The translations under genes and the position numbers were made by a program. From Planctomycetota bacterium (GTDB lineage: Bacteria > Planctomycetota > JAJSAM01 > JAJVHW01), in NCBI GenBank assembly GCA_024280885.1, contig JAJRPF010000012.1:54659-118658 (forward strand): 64,000 bases of DNA, read 5' to 3'. A model generated the notes under the pieces. It worked only from the letters and a program-made list of their open reading frames with translations, made no database searches and was not told the DNA's origin. Positions 34,552 to 43,356 of the stretch are shown here, one piece after another (position 1 is the first letter of the stretch; each line of letters opens with the position of its first letter).

Positions 34552-37500
34552 CTCTTCGCCGACCTCGCGGTGCGTTGCAACTCACTCACGTCGCGCCAGA
34601 ACGTCTCCCACTCCTCGCGTTCGACAGCGGGCAGTTTCGCGAGGTCCCCGGGCTCGCGCACCAGCGCGAGAACTGGATCCTGCCGCCACGTCCGCATCCA
34701 TCGCTGGAGCGCGATCACTTCGTGCAGGGGATGGATCTCCGTCGTACGCGAGTCGGCATACGTCCTGCAATAGTCGAGTAGCTTCGAGAGACGTGAGTAG
34801 AGCTTCCGGCGGAACGACTTCCGCTCCTCATCGTCCTCGGCCACGACGGACGCACGTGCTGCGGCCAGCGCGCCGCTGTACCGATCCGAGTACTCGTCGG
34901 CTCTCGACCCCGTCGCGCGGCGATCGTACTCGATGTAGTTCCCATAGATGCGCGACGCTGCGGAGTGCATTCCGCGCGCGTCGCAGATCTGGGCCAACGT
35001 CGCGAGTTCCTCGGCGTCATCCGTTCTGTACTCTCCTGCTGCGTACGCGAGCGCGTTCTCCTCGAGGGTCGAGAACTCAAGCGCGATCAATCCCCAATCA
35101 TCGGACGGCCAGGCCCACTCCGGAGCCGCAACTGCGTAGACGGTCGCGGTCTCGAACGATGCCGCGGCAGCGTCGAATTCGCCTCGGCGGAGTTGAACCC
35201 AGCCGAGGCGACAACGCGCCCAGGGAGAAGTCGGGGCACTCTCCACGGCGCGCTCCGCCAGCGAGTGCGCCCCCGCTAGATCCCGTCGCATGTACGCAAT
35301 GCGCGCGCGTGCGAGATCCAGGAGATGCTGCGCGTCCTCTAGTTCATCGTCGGAAGGCAACATGGCCTCCGCCTGGTCGATCTTGCCAAGATCGAGAAGG
35401 GCCTCCGAGAGCGCCAACTCGGCCTCGGCGAAAGCGGGACGCAGCGCGACGGCCGCGGCGAGGTGTCGTACCGACAAATGGCTCGTCAGTGTGGCCGCGC
35501 GGGAGAAGGGCGTCGGCCGCCAAGCACTCGGCAGGCTCCAATAGTTCGTGAATGCGTGGGGCGGAACGCGGCTGACCTGGATCGATACGCGTGTCGTCGC
35601 GCGGCTCGCGTGCAGCACCATGAACGTGACGACCCAGGGCGACGGACGCCGAAGAAAGATCGTGCGCACCGACGGCCCGAGATCCTCGACCCGGTCCCGG
35701 ATCTCCTTGAACGTCCCGCTTCTCGGGAATGGGAGTCGCCGGATCTCATCCGCTGGCTCTTCCTCGTAGGCTTGGACGAACAGGCGGCCGCGGTCGACGG
35801 CGATACCCTCTGCGCCGTGAACCGACGGTGGCGGGAAGTTCACCCGGCGCAAGTACGTGCCGAGTGCGAGTGCGGCCCATACATCACCCGGATGGTGTCG
35901 GCGCGCGGAAGCAAGCAGTTCGCCCGCACGATATCGATCACCTGCCCGCTCGTACGCGTCCGCGAGTTCGAGCATCTCATCAACGGACATCGCGTGATCT
36001 TCGCGCTCTGCATCGATGGCGCGAAGTGCGTCCAGCGACTCGTCGGCGCGCATGCGCCGGCGCCAGTCGTCCGCGTCGCAGATCGCCGCAAGCGCGAGAT
36101 GCGGGGACGCATCGTGCCCTGCGCTGCGCACTTCGCGCCCCCAGTGGGCAAGTGCGGATGCCAGCCGGGTGTACTCTCGCGTCGTCAGAGTGCGCCGGAG
36201 TTGATCCTCCTCGGACATATCCGGCGTCAACGCAAAGTCCCGGAACGCAGCGGCGTACAGGTCGCCAACTCGATCACCGTGCCCGATCAACCCCGCCGCA
36301 CGGATCGAGTCCAGGCGGCGCACCATGGCCGAGTCGCGCCCGCGCTCCGCCGCAGCGCGGGCAGACTCGGCCGCACCGTCCTCGACTTCCGCGAGAAGGG
36401 AGGTCGCGCGCGCCACGAGCTGCGGCTCGATGTCGGCGCCGTCCGCAAGACCCGCCGCGCGCTTCGCCGCGTCCTTCGCCCGGATCCAGGCCTCGTCGGT
36501 ACCGGTGGCGGTTGCGCGGCCGCTCAGCCGCGTCGTCTCGCGAATCGCGTCCTCGACAAGTCTCCCTGACTTCTCGCTTCGCGCGCGCGCGTCGTGACGG
36601 ATCCACGTGTAGGCGCCAACGCCCACCGCGACGAGAATTGCGATCGCAACCGCGAGCAACATCGTCAGTTTCCGCGTTCGCTGCTCCGCATCCGCTTGCA
36701 CACGCGAGGCGTCCTCGTCGTCCTGCGCTGAGCGCTCGCGTTGGTCCACTGAAGACAGGTACTGAGAGATCCCCTCGGCCACCTGGCCGGCGTCGGAAGG
36801 GCGCGCCCGCTTCGTAGGGGCCATGCATGTCTTCGCAAGTTCGATGAGTTCGGGATCCGCACGACTGGCGTCGAGACGCGCATACGCGTCGTCCAGGTCC
36901 GCATTCGCGGTGGCGACGATCACCTCGTTGACCTCGCCCAGGAATGGCGGTTCTCCGGTCAGAATCTCGCAGAGCAAGGCGCCGAGACTGAACACGTCGC
37001 TCACCGCATCCACGTCGTCAAGTTCCCCGCGCGCCTGCTCGGGCGCCATGTAGCCAGGCGTACCCATGATCGAACCCATGATCGACGGTGAGAGCCCCGC
37101 CGCGCTCCGCGCGGTCTTGATGACAGTCTTGCCCCCCGCCTCCGCTCGCCGGCGACCGACACCGCGCACCTTCGCGAGACCCCAGTCCACGAGGAGGCTC
37201 TCGCCGTGGGTCCCGATCATCACGTTGCTGGGCTTGACGTCGCGGTGCGCGACATTGCGCGAGTGCGCGTACGAGAGCGTCTGACATACCGACGCGAACA
37301 CGCGCAGGAACCTCCGGAGATCATCGACGTTGCTCTTCCGGTCCGCGAGGAGAGCCGCCAGCGTGCGCCCCTTCACGAGCTTCATCGTGAAGTAGGGTCG
37401 GCCGTCAGGCCCCAGCCCCATCTCGTAGACGGGCACGATGCCCGGGTGCTGCAGTTGACCACCGATCTGCGCTTCATCGACGAAGCGCTGCGCGACGTCA

Positions 37501-37838
37501 GGATCGTCGGAGAACTGCTCCAGGAGGACCTTCATCGCGACATCGCGCCCAAGGTCCTGGTCTCGTCCCTTCAAGACGACGCCGACACCGCCGCGCGCAA
37601 TCTCGCCGAGAATCTGATAGCGCGCCTCGCTCCTTGCGCGCCTCTTGACGGCCCGCGTGTTGACGAGCGGTGCATCGGAGGACCCTTCGTCGCGCAAGAG
37701 GACACGGCTCGCGTCGAGCCCGCCAAGCTTCAGGACGTGGAGGACACTCTTGGGGCCGTCCAGGGAGGAATCGCTCTTCTCATCATCAGGCACACCGGCA
37801 GCGGGGTCATTCACATCGTCCGGATCGCGAGCCCTCAT
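34548..37838 (-). CDS. Membrane Ser/Thr protein kinase with TPR-like region
   Basis: A 1096-residue paralogue of the next kinase. The kinase domain has [37 protein letters not shown] and [16 protein letters not shown] membrane helix ([19 protein letters not shown]) follows near residue 400. The outer part is a long helical/TPR region ending in a basic tail ([11 protein letters not shown]). Unlike its neighbour it lacks the C-terminal discoidin-like domain. The ATG at 37838 ([11 protein letters not shown]) is chosen over the frame start further upstream, which runs into the dispersed repeat; there is no clear ribosome site. Coupled by an ATGA overlap to the downstream kinase, so the two are probably made together. 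Confidence 0.88.
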   Translation of the reverse strand: MRARDPDDVNDPAAGVPDDEKSDSSLDGPKSVLHVLKLGGLDASRVLLRDEGSSDAPLVNTRAVKRRARSEARYQILGEIARGGVGVVLKGRDQDLGRDVAMKVLLEQFSDDPDVAQRFVDEAQIGGQLQHPGIVPVYEMGLGPDGRPYFTMKLVKGRTLAALLADRKSNVDDLRRFLRVFASVCQTLSYAHSRNVAHRDVKPSNVMIGTHGESLLVDWGLAKVRGVGRRRAEAGGKTVIKTARSAAGLSPSIMGSIMGTPGYMAPEQARGELDDVDAVSDVFSLGALLCEILTGEPPFLGEVNEVIVATANADLDDAYARLDASRADPELIELAKTCMAPTKRARPSDAGQVAEGISQYLSSVDQRERSAQDDEDASRVQADAEQRTRKLTMLLAVAIAILVAVGVGAYTWIRHDARARSEKSGRLVEDAIRETTRLSGRATATGTDEAWIRAKDAAKRAAGLADGADIEPQLVARATSLLAEVEDGAAESARAAAERGRDSAMVRRLDSIRAAGLIGHGDRVGDLYAAAFRDFALTPDMSEEDQLRRTLTTREYTRLASALAHWGREVRSAGHDASPHLALAAICDADDWRRRMRADESLDALRAIDAEREDHAMSVDEMLELADAYERAGDRYRAGELLASARRHHPGDVWAALALGTYLRRVNFPPPSVHGAEGIAVDRGRLFVQAYEEEPADEIRRLPFPRSGTFKEIRDRVEDLGPSVRTIFLRRPSPWVVTFMVLHASRATTRVSIQVSRVPPHAFTNYWSLPSAWRPTPFSRAATLTSHLSVRHLAAAVALRPAFAEAELALSEALLDLGKIDQAEAMLPSDDELEDAQHLLDLARARIAYMRRDLAGAHSLAERAVESAPTSPWARCRLGWVQLRRGEFDAAAASFETATVYAVAAPEWAWPSDDWGLIALEFSTLEENALAYAAGEYRTDDAEELATLAQICDARGMHSAASRIYGNYIEYDRRATGSRADEYSDRYSGALAAARASVVAEDDEERKSFRRKLYSRLSKLLDYCRTYADSRTTEIHPLHEVIALQRWMRTWRQDPVLALVREPGDLAKLPAVEREEWETFWRDVSELQRTARSAKR

Positions 37839-37853
37839 CCGAGGAGGATACGT

Positions 37854-37990
37854 GATTGAATCCGCGCCGCCACGCGGAACTCCCCGACGGGGACGCTCCC
37901 ACACCTCCCGAACCTCTCCCGTCCACGCCCAACGGGCTCTTCACCATCGGTAATCGGCCACCGATCGGGGCGGCGAGACGGTGATGTGCC
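37854..37990. repeat. Dispersed palindromic repeat, copy 3
   Basis: Starts GATTGAATCCGCGCC like copy 1, contains CTCTCCCGTCCACGCCCAAC (like copy 2), an inner hairpin ATCGGT/ACCGAT near 37948-37967 and a TCACC/GGTGA outer stem. It lies between the anmK stop and the kinase start, just upstream of the kinase gene. Confidence 0.75.
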
Positions 37991-38061
37991 GACGCGCTCG
38001 CACGTCGAGTCGCACGTGGGGCCGTCGCACTGGCAGCCGCTCGTCACCGCGTCAGGGCTCG

Positions 38062-39264
38062 TCAGGGCAGCGTGAGCGAGCCAAGGACGCGCGGGCCGGC
38101 GGCGCCCGTCACCTGCGGCAAGTTCGCGCATCGGCCGCGCAGCGTCTGGGCCGCGAGTACGGCGAAGGCGAGCGCCTCCTTGTCGTCGGGATCGATGCCG
38201 ACGGAGGTGCTTGATCGAACGGGCACGGGGGCGAGGAGTTCCGCGAGCCGGCGCATGAGATACGCGTTGTGGACGCCGCCGCCGGAGACGATGACGTCCC
38301 GGAGGGGCCGTGCTTGCTCGTTCCGTGGCAGATGCTCGTCGTAGGCTGTGACGATGGAGCGCGCGACGAACTCGGTGAGGGTCGCGATGACGTCGTCGCC
38401 CGAGAGATCCTCGCGGCGTGCAATGAAGCGCTCGACAAAGGGCTCCGCGAAGATGTCGCGCGACAACGAACGCGGCGGCTTCGTGCGGAACCATGGATGC
38501 GCGAGCAGGCGCTCGACCTCGTCGCGCGCAACCACGCCGCGGGCAGCCGCCTCGCCCCCCTCGTCGCAACGCAGGCGCCCTCCGGAGAGCAACGCGACGG
38601 CCGCGTCGATCGGGCCGTTGGCCGGGCCAGTGTCGAACGCGCGCACGTCGCTGGCAGCCGGCGTCACGAGCGTCACGTTGCCGACGCCACCGAGGTTCTG
38701 CGCTAGGCGCACGCCGTCATCCAGGCGTAGGAGCAGCCAATCGACGTAGGGGACGAGCGGCGCGCCCTCGCCTCCGGCCGCCACGTCGCGCGCGCGGAAG
38801 TCATGGACGACGGGCAACCCGGTCTGCTCGGCGATGACCGCCGCGGAGCCGATCTGCAGCGTGGCCGCGCCGCGTCGGCCCCGCGGCCCTACGATGCCCC
38901 CACCCGGCACATGCGCAACCGTCTGGCCGTGGCTGCCGATCGCGTCGACTGCGTCGATCGCAATGCCTGCGGCGTCGATGGCGGCGCGCGCGGCGTGCGC
39001 GAAGCACACGCCCAACTCGGAGTCGAGCCGCGCGATCTCCTCGGCCGGTGACAGTCGGGCCGAGAGTACGCGCTCGCGGAGGGCGTCGGGATACGGTTGC
39101 GCGTGCGACGCCAGGACGGCAATGGCAGGGGACTGATCGAGCGCTGTGGTGCCGACGCGCGCGACCACGGCGTCGATGCCGTCGGCCGACGTTCCCGCCA
39201 TGAGACCGATCACCGTGAGTTCCGCTCGCAACGCACGCTCGGCGAGTCGGGTCAGCGCGGTCAC
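38062..39264 (-). CDS. anmK: Anhydro-N-acetylmuramic acid kinase
   Basis: This 400-residue ASKHA-fold kinase phosphorylates and opens 1,6-anhydro-MurNAc to MurNAc-6-phosphate in peptidoglycan recycling. The family blocks are all present: GLMAGTSADGIDAVV near the N-terminus, IGSHGQTVAH, the central HDFRARDVAAGGEGAPLVPY, NLGGVGNVT, FDTGPANGPIDAAV and the late IVSGGGVHNAYLM. The GTG start at 39264 overlaps the stop of murQ (GTGA), so the enzyme is translated with the next step of the pathway. The length is normal. Confidence 0.95.
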   Translation of the reverse strand: MTALTRLAERALRAELTVIGLMAGTSADGIDAVVARVGTTALDQSPAIAVLASHAQPYPDALRERVLSARLSPAEEIARLDSELGVCFAHAARAAIDAAGIAIDAVDAIGSHGQTVAHVPGGGIVGPRGRRGAATLQIGSAAVIAEQTGLPVVHDFRARDVAAGGEGAPLVPYVDWLLLRLDDGVRLAQNLGGVGNVTLVTPAASDVRAFDTGPANGPIDAAVALLSGGRLRCDEGGEAAARGVVARDEVERLLAHPWFRTKPPRSLSRDIFAEPFVERFIARREDLSGDDVIATLTEFVARSIVTAYDEHLPRNEQARPLRDVIVSGGGVHNAYLMRRLAELLAPVPVRSSTSVGIDPDDKEALAFAVLAAQTLRGRCANLPQVTGAAGPRVLGSLTLP

Positions 39265-40184
39265 GTGGCGTTCAACGCCATCGACAGGATGCCGCCAGCC
39301 GCCTCGAGGCGCGCCTCTGCCGCCTCGCGCTCCAGGCCCGAGCGCGCCATCAGGATCGCGAGCTTCGCGCGCCCGCCCGCGATCTCGACCAGGCGCGCGG
39401 CCTCGTCGGCGTCCACCTCTCCAAGTTCGGCGACCAATCCGCGGGCCCGGTGAAGCAGCTTCTCGGACGTCACGCGCACATCCACCATCCGATTGCCGTG
39501 GACCTTGCCGATCCGCGCCATCGCGCCGAGCGAGAGTGCGTTCAGGACCATCTTGGTCGCCGACCCGGCCTTCATCCGCGTGCTCCCGGCGAGGACTTCC
39601 GGCCCGGTGTCGAGGTGGACGACGATCTCCGCGGGAAAGTCGTCGCCCACGGCGTTGCAGACGATCGCGCCCGTCCGCGAACCGCGGCGGCGCGCCGTGG
39701 CGAGCGCGCCCAGCGTGAACGGGGTACGACCGCTGGCCGAGATCCCAACCACGAAGTCGAGTGGCGCAATGCCGATCCCGTCGATGGCCCGTCCACCGTC
39801 CATCGCGCGATCCTCGGCCCCCTCGCGCGAGCGGAAGACGGCGTCGCGCCCTCCCGCGAGGAGCACGGGGACGCGGTCGATGTCGAAGTCGAATGTCGGA
39901 CCGAGTTCGACGGCATCGAGCATCGCAAGACGGCCGCTCGTGCCGGCTCCGACGTAGACCAGCCGACCGCCCATCTGGAGCGCGCTCGCTGCGGCCTCGA
40001 TCAGTCGGCCGACGTCCGCGGCGGCTGCAGCGCACGCGCGCTGAACGGCGCGATCCTCGTCGAAGACGAGCGCGGCGAGTTCGGCGCCGGAGAGGCGTTC
40101 GAGGTCATGAGTACGCGGGTTCACGGCCTCGGTACGCAATCCCGAGATTTCCTCGGATGTGCCGCTCATCCGGTCACCGCCCAT
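39261..40184 (-). CDS. murQ: N-acetylmuramic acid 6-phosphate etherase
   Basis: A 307-residue SIS-domain protein that cleaves the lactyl ether of MurNAc-6-phosphate to GlcNAc-6-phosphate and lactate. Blocks: TEAVNPRTHDLERLS, GGRLVYVGAGTSGRLAMLDA (sugar-phosphate site), GISASGRTPFTLGAL, GSTRMKAGSATKMVLNAL and a C-terminal helical part (AILMARSGLEREAAEARL). It precedes anmK with a GTGA overlap, so anhydro-MurNAc from wall turnover can be taken through both steps by one operon. A second in-frame ATG (40169, MSGTSEE) is possible. Confidence 0.95.
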   Translation of the reverse strand: MGGDRMSGTSEEISGLRTEAVNPRTHDLERLSGAELAALVFDEDRAVQRACAAAAADVGRLIEAAASALQMGGRLVYVGAGTSGRLAMLDAVELGPTFDFDIDRVPVLLAGGRDAVFRSREGAEDRAMDGGRAIDGIGIAPLDFVVGISASGRTPFTLGALATARRRGSRTGAIVCNAVGDDFPAEIVVHLDTGPEVLAGSTRMKAGSATKMVLNALSLGAMARIGKVHGNRMVDVRVTSEKLLHRARGLVAELGEVDADEAARLVEIAGGRAKLAILMARSGLEREAAEARLEAAGGILSMALNAT

Positions 40185-40233
40185 CTCGCTACGCGAAGCA
40201 TGACCCGCACCGTGACCCGTCTCGACGTCCGCG

Positions 40234-41439
40234 TCATTTCGGCGACGCCTCGACGGCGCGCCCGAAGACGCCCAGGCGGCCCGGGCGCAGCTGCAACGAG
40301 ACGCGTTTGCCCGCGCGCACGACCACGACCGTCACCGTCTCGGTCTCCGCTGCGCTCGCTGCGCCTGTCGCCGCGCGCAGCGCCTCGGCGGTACGGGTGT
40401 CGCGTCCGTCATACGAGACGAGGACATCGCCCGCGCGCAAGCCGGCAGCCGCCGCTTGGCTATCCGGCAGCGTGCCGGTGACGAGGTAGCCAGAGGCGGG
40501 CGGGTCACGCGCGACGAGCGCCGCGCGCGCGGCATCACGCACCGAAGTGGCGGGGTCGCTCTCGGCGGCGATCTCCAACGCGCGCACCAATCCCGGGTCG
40601 GTCGTCGCGGCGAGTTCGCCCGCCACCTGAGCGCGCAGCGCCGCGTCGCGCCCCGGATCAGCGAAGAGTTCCCCGAGCAAGCGCTCCGCATCCGCGCTCT
40701 TCAGACGTCCGAGATTCGCGACGAGTGCGCTCTGAACGCTCGTCTCCGTCTCGCGCTCGAGCGCGCCAGCGAATTGAACGATCGTCGCGCCCGGCTCCTG
40801 GACCCACGGCAGGCTCCACGCCGCCATGACCCGGAACTGCGCCGGCGTCTCTGGGCGCACCAGTGCCCAACCCATGAGTGACTTCACCGCGGGGTCGCCA
40901 AGGCCGCCATAGAACTGCACGTCGGAGAGCCGCAGTCGACCGTCTCCGTTCACGTCTGCATTGATGAGGAGTGCGAGCTCCATCGCGGCCACGCGGCCTT
41001 CGGGAACGAGCGCCGCGAGTTCGCGAAGCGCGGCCACCGACGCCGCGCCGTCGCCGCGGTCGAGCCAGACCGGGAACTTGGCGCGCAAGTCACTGATGCG
41101 GCTCTCGCGCTCAGCGGCCGAGAGTTCGACCGGCGCCGTCGCCGGATCTGCGGAGCCCGCATCTACGGATACCGGATCTGCCAGACCGCGCGCGCCGGTG
41201 GCGGCGTCTCTCCCGGAGCCCGCCGATGCCCCAACGCGCGTGCGAGCCGGGGCGACGCGCAATCCGTCCTCAAGGCTGCGAATCCGATCGCGCGCATCGG
41301 CGACCTGCCGCAGCGCTCGATCCCGCTCCGCTTCGACGGCGCCGAGTCCGTCGTCGGCCGGATCGATCGCCGCCCCGGCCAGGAGACCGAGGAGCGCGCC
41401 ACTCGCGAACGCCATCAGCACGGGGAGGGACTTGGCCAT
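40234..41439 (-). CDS. Membrane-anchored HEAT/PDZ protein
   Basis: A 401-residue protein. A membrane anchor (LPVLMAFASGALLGLLAGA) begins the chain, then a short coiled-coil (EAERDRALRQVADARDRI) and an Ala-rich linker. About residues 160-172 hold a dockerin-like calcium loop (DVNGDGRLRLSDV). HEAT-like repeats follow (about 190-300), and a PDZ domain (about 300-385, GTLPDSQAAAAGLRAGDVLV) closes the protein. It resembles a periplasmic scaffold rather than a protease: no catalytic triad is present. Only 50 bases separate it from murQ, so it may share a transcript. Confidence 0.75.
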   Translation of the reverse strand: MAKSLPVLMAFASGALLGLLAGAAIDPADDGLGAVEAERDRALRQVADARDRIRSLEDGLRVAPARTRVGASAGSGRDAATGARGLADPVSVDAGSADPATAPVELSAAERESRISDLRAKFPVWLDRGDGAASVAALRELAALVPEGRVAAMELALLINADVNGDGRLRLSDVQFYGGLGDPAVKSLMGWALVRPETPAQFRVMAAWSLPWVQEPGATIVQFAGALERETETSVQSALVANLGRLKSADAERLLGELFADPGRDAALRAQVAGELAATTDPGLVRALEIAAESDPATSVRDAARAALVARDPPASGYLVTGTLPDSQAAAAGLRAGDVLVSYDGRDTRTAEALRAATGAASAAETETVTVVVVRAGKRVSLQLRPGRLGVFGRAVEASPK

Positions 41440-41563
41440 CGCGCCATGCTACCGCGCATCCCCGCCGGTCTTCGCATCACCACCGGCAGCGCGTGTTCTG
41501 GGCGCGTCCCGGGTTCGCGTACCGCGAGCATGTGCGGCGTTGCCACGGCCGCACGCCGACTGG

Positions 41564-43204
41564 CTACTCGTCGTCGTCGCCGCCGCCGTCGGGCGCTTCA
41601 GGAGTGCGCGGCGGCGCGGACACCGCGCCGTGACCAAACTCGGCCCAAACCGCTCGCGCATCGAGTGCGGGCGTTCGATCCGGAAGATGGCATTCGTAGC
41701 ACCGAGCGTAGTTCACGCTGCCATAGTCGGGTCCACCGGTGGCCGCATGATCCGCCCCCGGGCCATGGCAGGCCTCGCATGAAATTCCGTCCGCGCCGAG
41801 GCCGGTCGGCGGCACAGCGTCGGGCTTGGAGTCCGTACCGGTCCCGGAGTCGGAGCCCGTGTCGGACGGATACCACCCACCGCGAACATACGGCGCCGTG
41901 ACGTGACACGAGAGGCAGCCCGTGCTGCCCGAGAAGTCGGTCTCGACGAACCCCTTCGGGGACATCGCATGTGGCCCGAGTACGTGCTGCGCGGCTTCCT
42001 GCGGATGACAGTCCGCGCACGCCGCGCCACCGGCGTACTCGCCGCGGGGATCCGCCGGGCGCCGATCCGGCGTCGCAATGCCCGGATAGACGCCGCGCCG
42101 CAACGTCGAACGGATCGCTGCCAATCGGCTCTGGTACGGCGACCCACGGGCGATCAGCCCGCCGCCAATTCGCGCAAGAGCCGAGTCCGTCATGCGTTCG
42201 TCGTCGGTGACGATGACGCGCCACGAGAAACGCGCGCCGCGTCCCGCGTAATAGAGCGGTGTCCCGTTCACAGTGCGGGGTGTGAGTTCGGGCAGCACGG
42301 GACCGTCCGCCGCCACAACGAGATCGAACCCGCCCACCTGTTGCATCACCTCTTCGGCCTCGGCGAGCGTGCCGTGGACGAGAAGCAGCTTCGTGTCGGC
42401 CGGGCTTTCGACGTCCTCGGCGCGCGCGATCCCGGCCGATAGCGCCGCCGCCGCAGCCTCGGCCGGCGACCCAATCACGACATTCGAGCCGCGACGGACC
42501 AGTTCATAGCCGACCGACTTGCCCGCGACGGCGACCGTCAGCACGTTGCGTCCGCTGACCGAGGTGAGGCTCCACCCGCGCAGAATGGGTTGACCGGACC
42601 CGTCGAGAGCGTTCGCGCAGAGGACCGTGTACCCCACCGGGCGTCCGAGCACGTCGCGGACGAAGTCCACACCGTGCGCGAGTTCGCCCTCGCCGGCAGC
42701 GACGATGTCCACGCCAGTCAGCGGAAGCACATCGCGGTAGTGGAACTGCGTGGTCACGGCGCCCACCATGCCGGGCGCCTGCGAGAGATCGCCCATGAAG
42801 ACGGTCAGGTTGCTCGGCAGGAAGCCGTCCATCATGTCCGTGACGGTGCGCATCGAGAACATGCCGCCACCGGGAATGCGATTGCACGGTTCGGAGACGA
42901 AGCGGTCGTCCAGGGCGGCGAATACGTTGACGAGGACTGGAGGCAGCCTGCGGGCGCTGGGCGCATCGCCGACAGCACCGGTGTTGCCGACCGCGGGCAG
43001 GACAGTTGACGTGCCATCATCCGGAGACCACGTCCACGCGAGCGCTGCCAGGATGGCGATGCCCACAATGACGAACGCCATGCGGATCAGCGGCGCCTCG
43101 GCGTCCGGCGTGCCGTCGTCCGGGCTCTCGGCCGCGGCGGGCGCTGCGGTGCGCGGGTCGGGCGCGAGAGGCGTAGTTTCGTCGGGGATCTCGGTGTCGC
43201 TCAC
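41564..43204 (-). CDS. Membrane-anchored tetraheme cytochrome c with nucleotidase-like middle
   Basis: A 546-residue protein read from a GTG at 43204. One membrane helix (MAFVIVGIAILAALAWTW) anchors it. The middle (about 120-380) resembles a 5'-nucleotidase/UshA fold (GDLSQAPGM, GEGELAHGVDFV) but lacks the usual metal ligands (GNHE is GEGE). The last ~130 residues carry four CxxCH heme sites (CADCH, CLSCH, CEACH, CYECH) with extra histidines for axial ligation, as in cytochrome c554-like electron carriers. The C-terminus is acidic and Gly-rich. It likely passes electrons in the periplasm. The nucleotidase-like part may only be a scaffold. It is divergent from the large secreted protein gene. 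Confidence 0.82.
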   Translation of the reverse strand: MSDTEIPDETTPLAPDPRTAAPAAAESPDDGTPDAEAPLIRMAFVIVGIAILAALAWTWSPDDGTSTVLPAVGNTGAVGDAPSARRLPPVLVNVFAALDDRFVSEPCNRIPGGGMFSMRTVTDMMDGFLPSNLTVFMGDLSQAPGMVGAVTTQFHYRDVLPLTGVDIVAAGEGELAHGVDFVRDVLGRPVGYTVLCANALDGSGQPILRGWSLTSVSGRNVLTVAVAGKSVGYELVRRGSNVVIGSPAEAAAAALSAGIARAEDVESPADTKLLLVHGTLAEAEEVMQQVGGFDLVVAADGPVLPELTPRTVNGTPLYYAGRGARFSWRVIVTDDERMTDSALARIGGGLIARGSPYQSRLAAIRSTLRRGVYPGIATPDRRPADPRGEYAGGAACADCHPQEAAQHVLGPHAMSPKGFVETDFSGSTGCLSCHVTAPYVRGGWYPSDTGSDSGTGTDSKPDAVPPTGLGADGISCEACHGPGADHAATGGPDYGSVNYARCYECHLPDRTPALDARAVWAEFGHGAVSAPPRTPEAPDGGGDDDE

Positions 43205-43356
43205 GTGCGCAGAACGGTACGGACGACAGACCTGGAGTGCCCCATCATTCCGGACCGGTTGACATCGCAGCCGAAGAGTCCGACGATCGTCGTATGTCCC
43301 CGCACGCGACCGCGCGGGGCGCACTTTCGGGAACGTCGGTCGCAGGAGATCCGTGC

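Noticed and set aside
21229..37990. Dispersed repeats as integron attC sites
   Set aside because: Copies 2 and 3 contain RYYYAAC-like ends (GCCTAAC, GCCCAAC), but no complementary GTTRRRY partner exists at the other end and no cassettes or integrase are seen.
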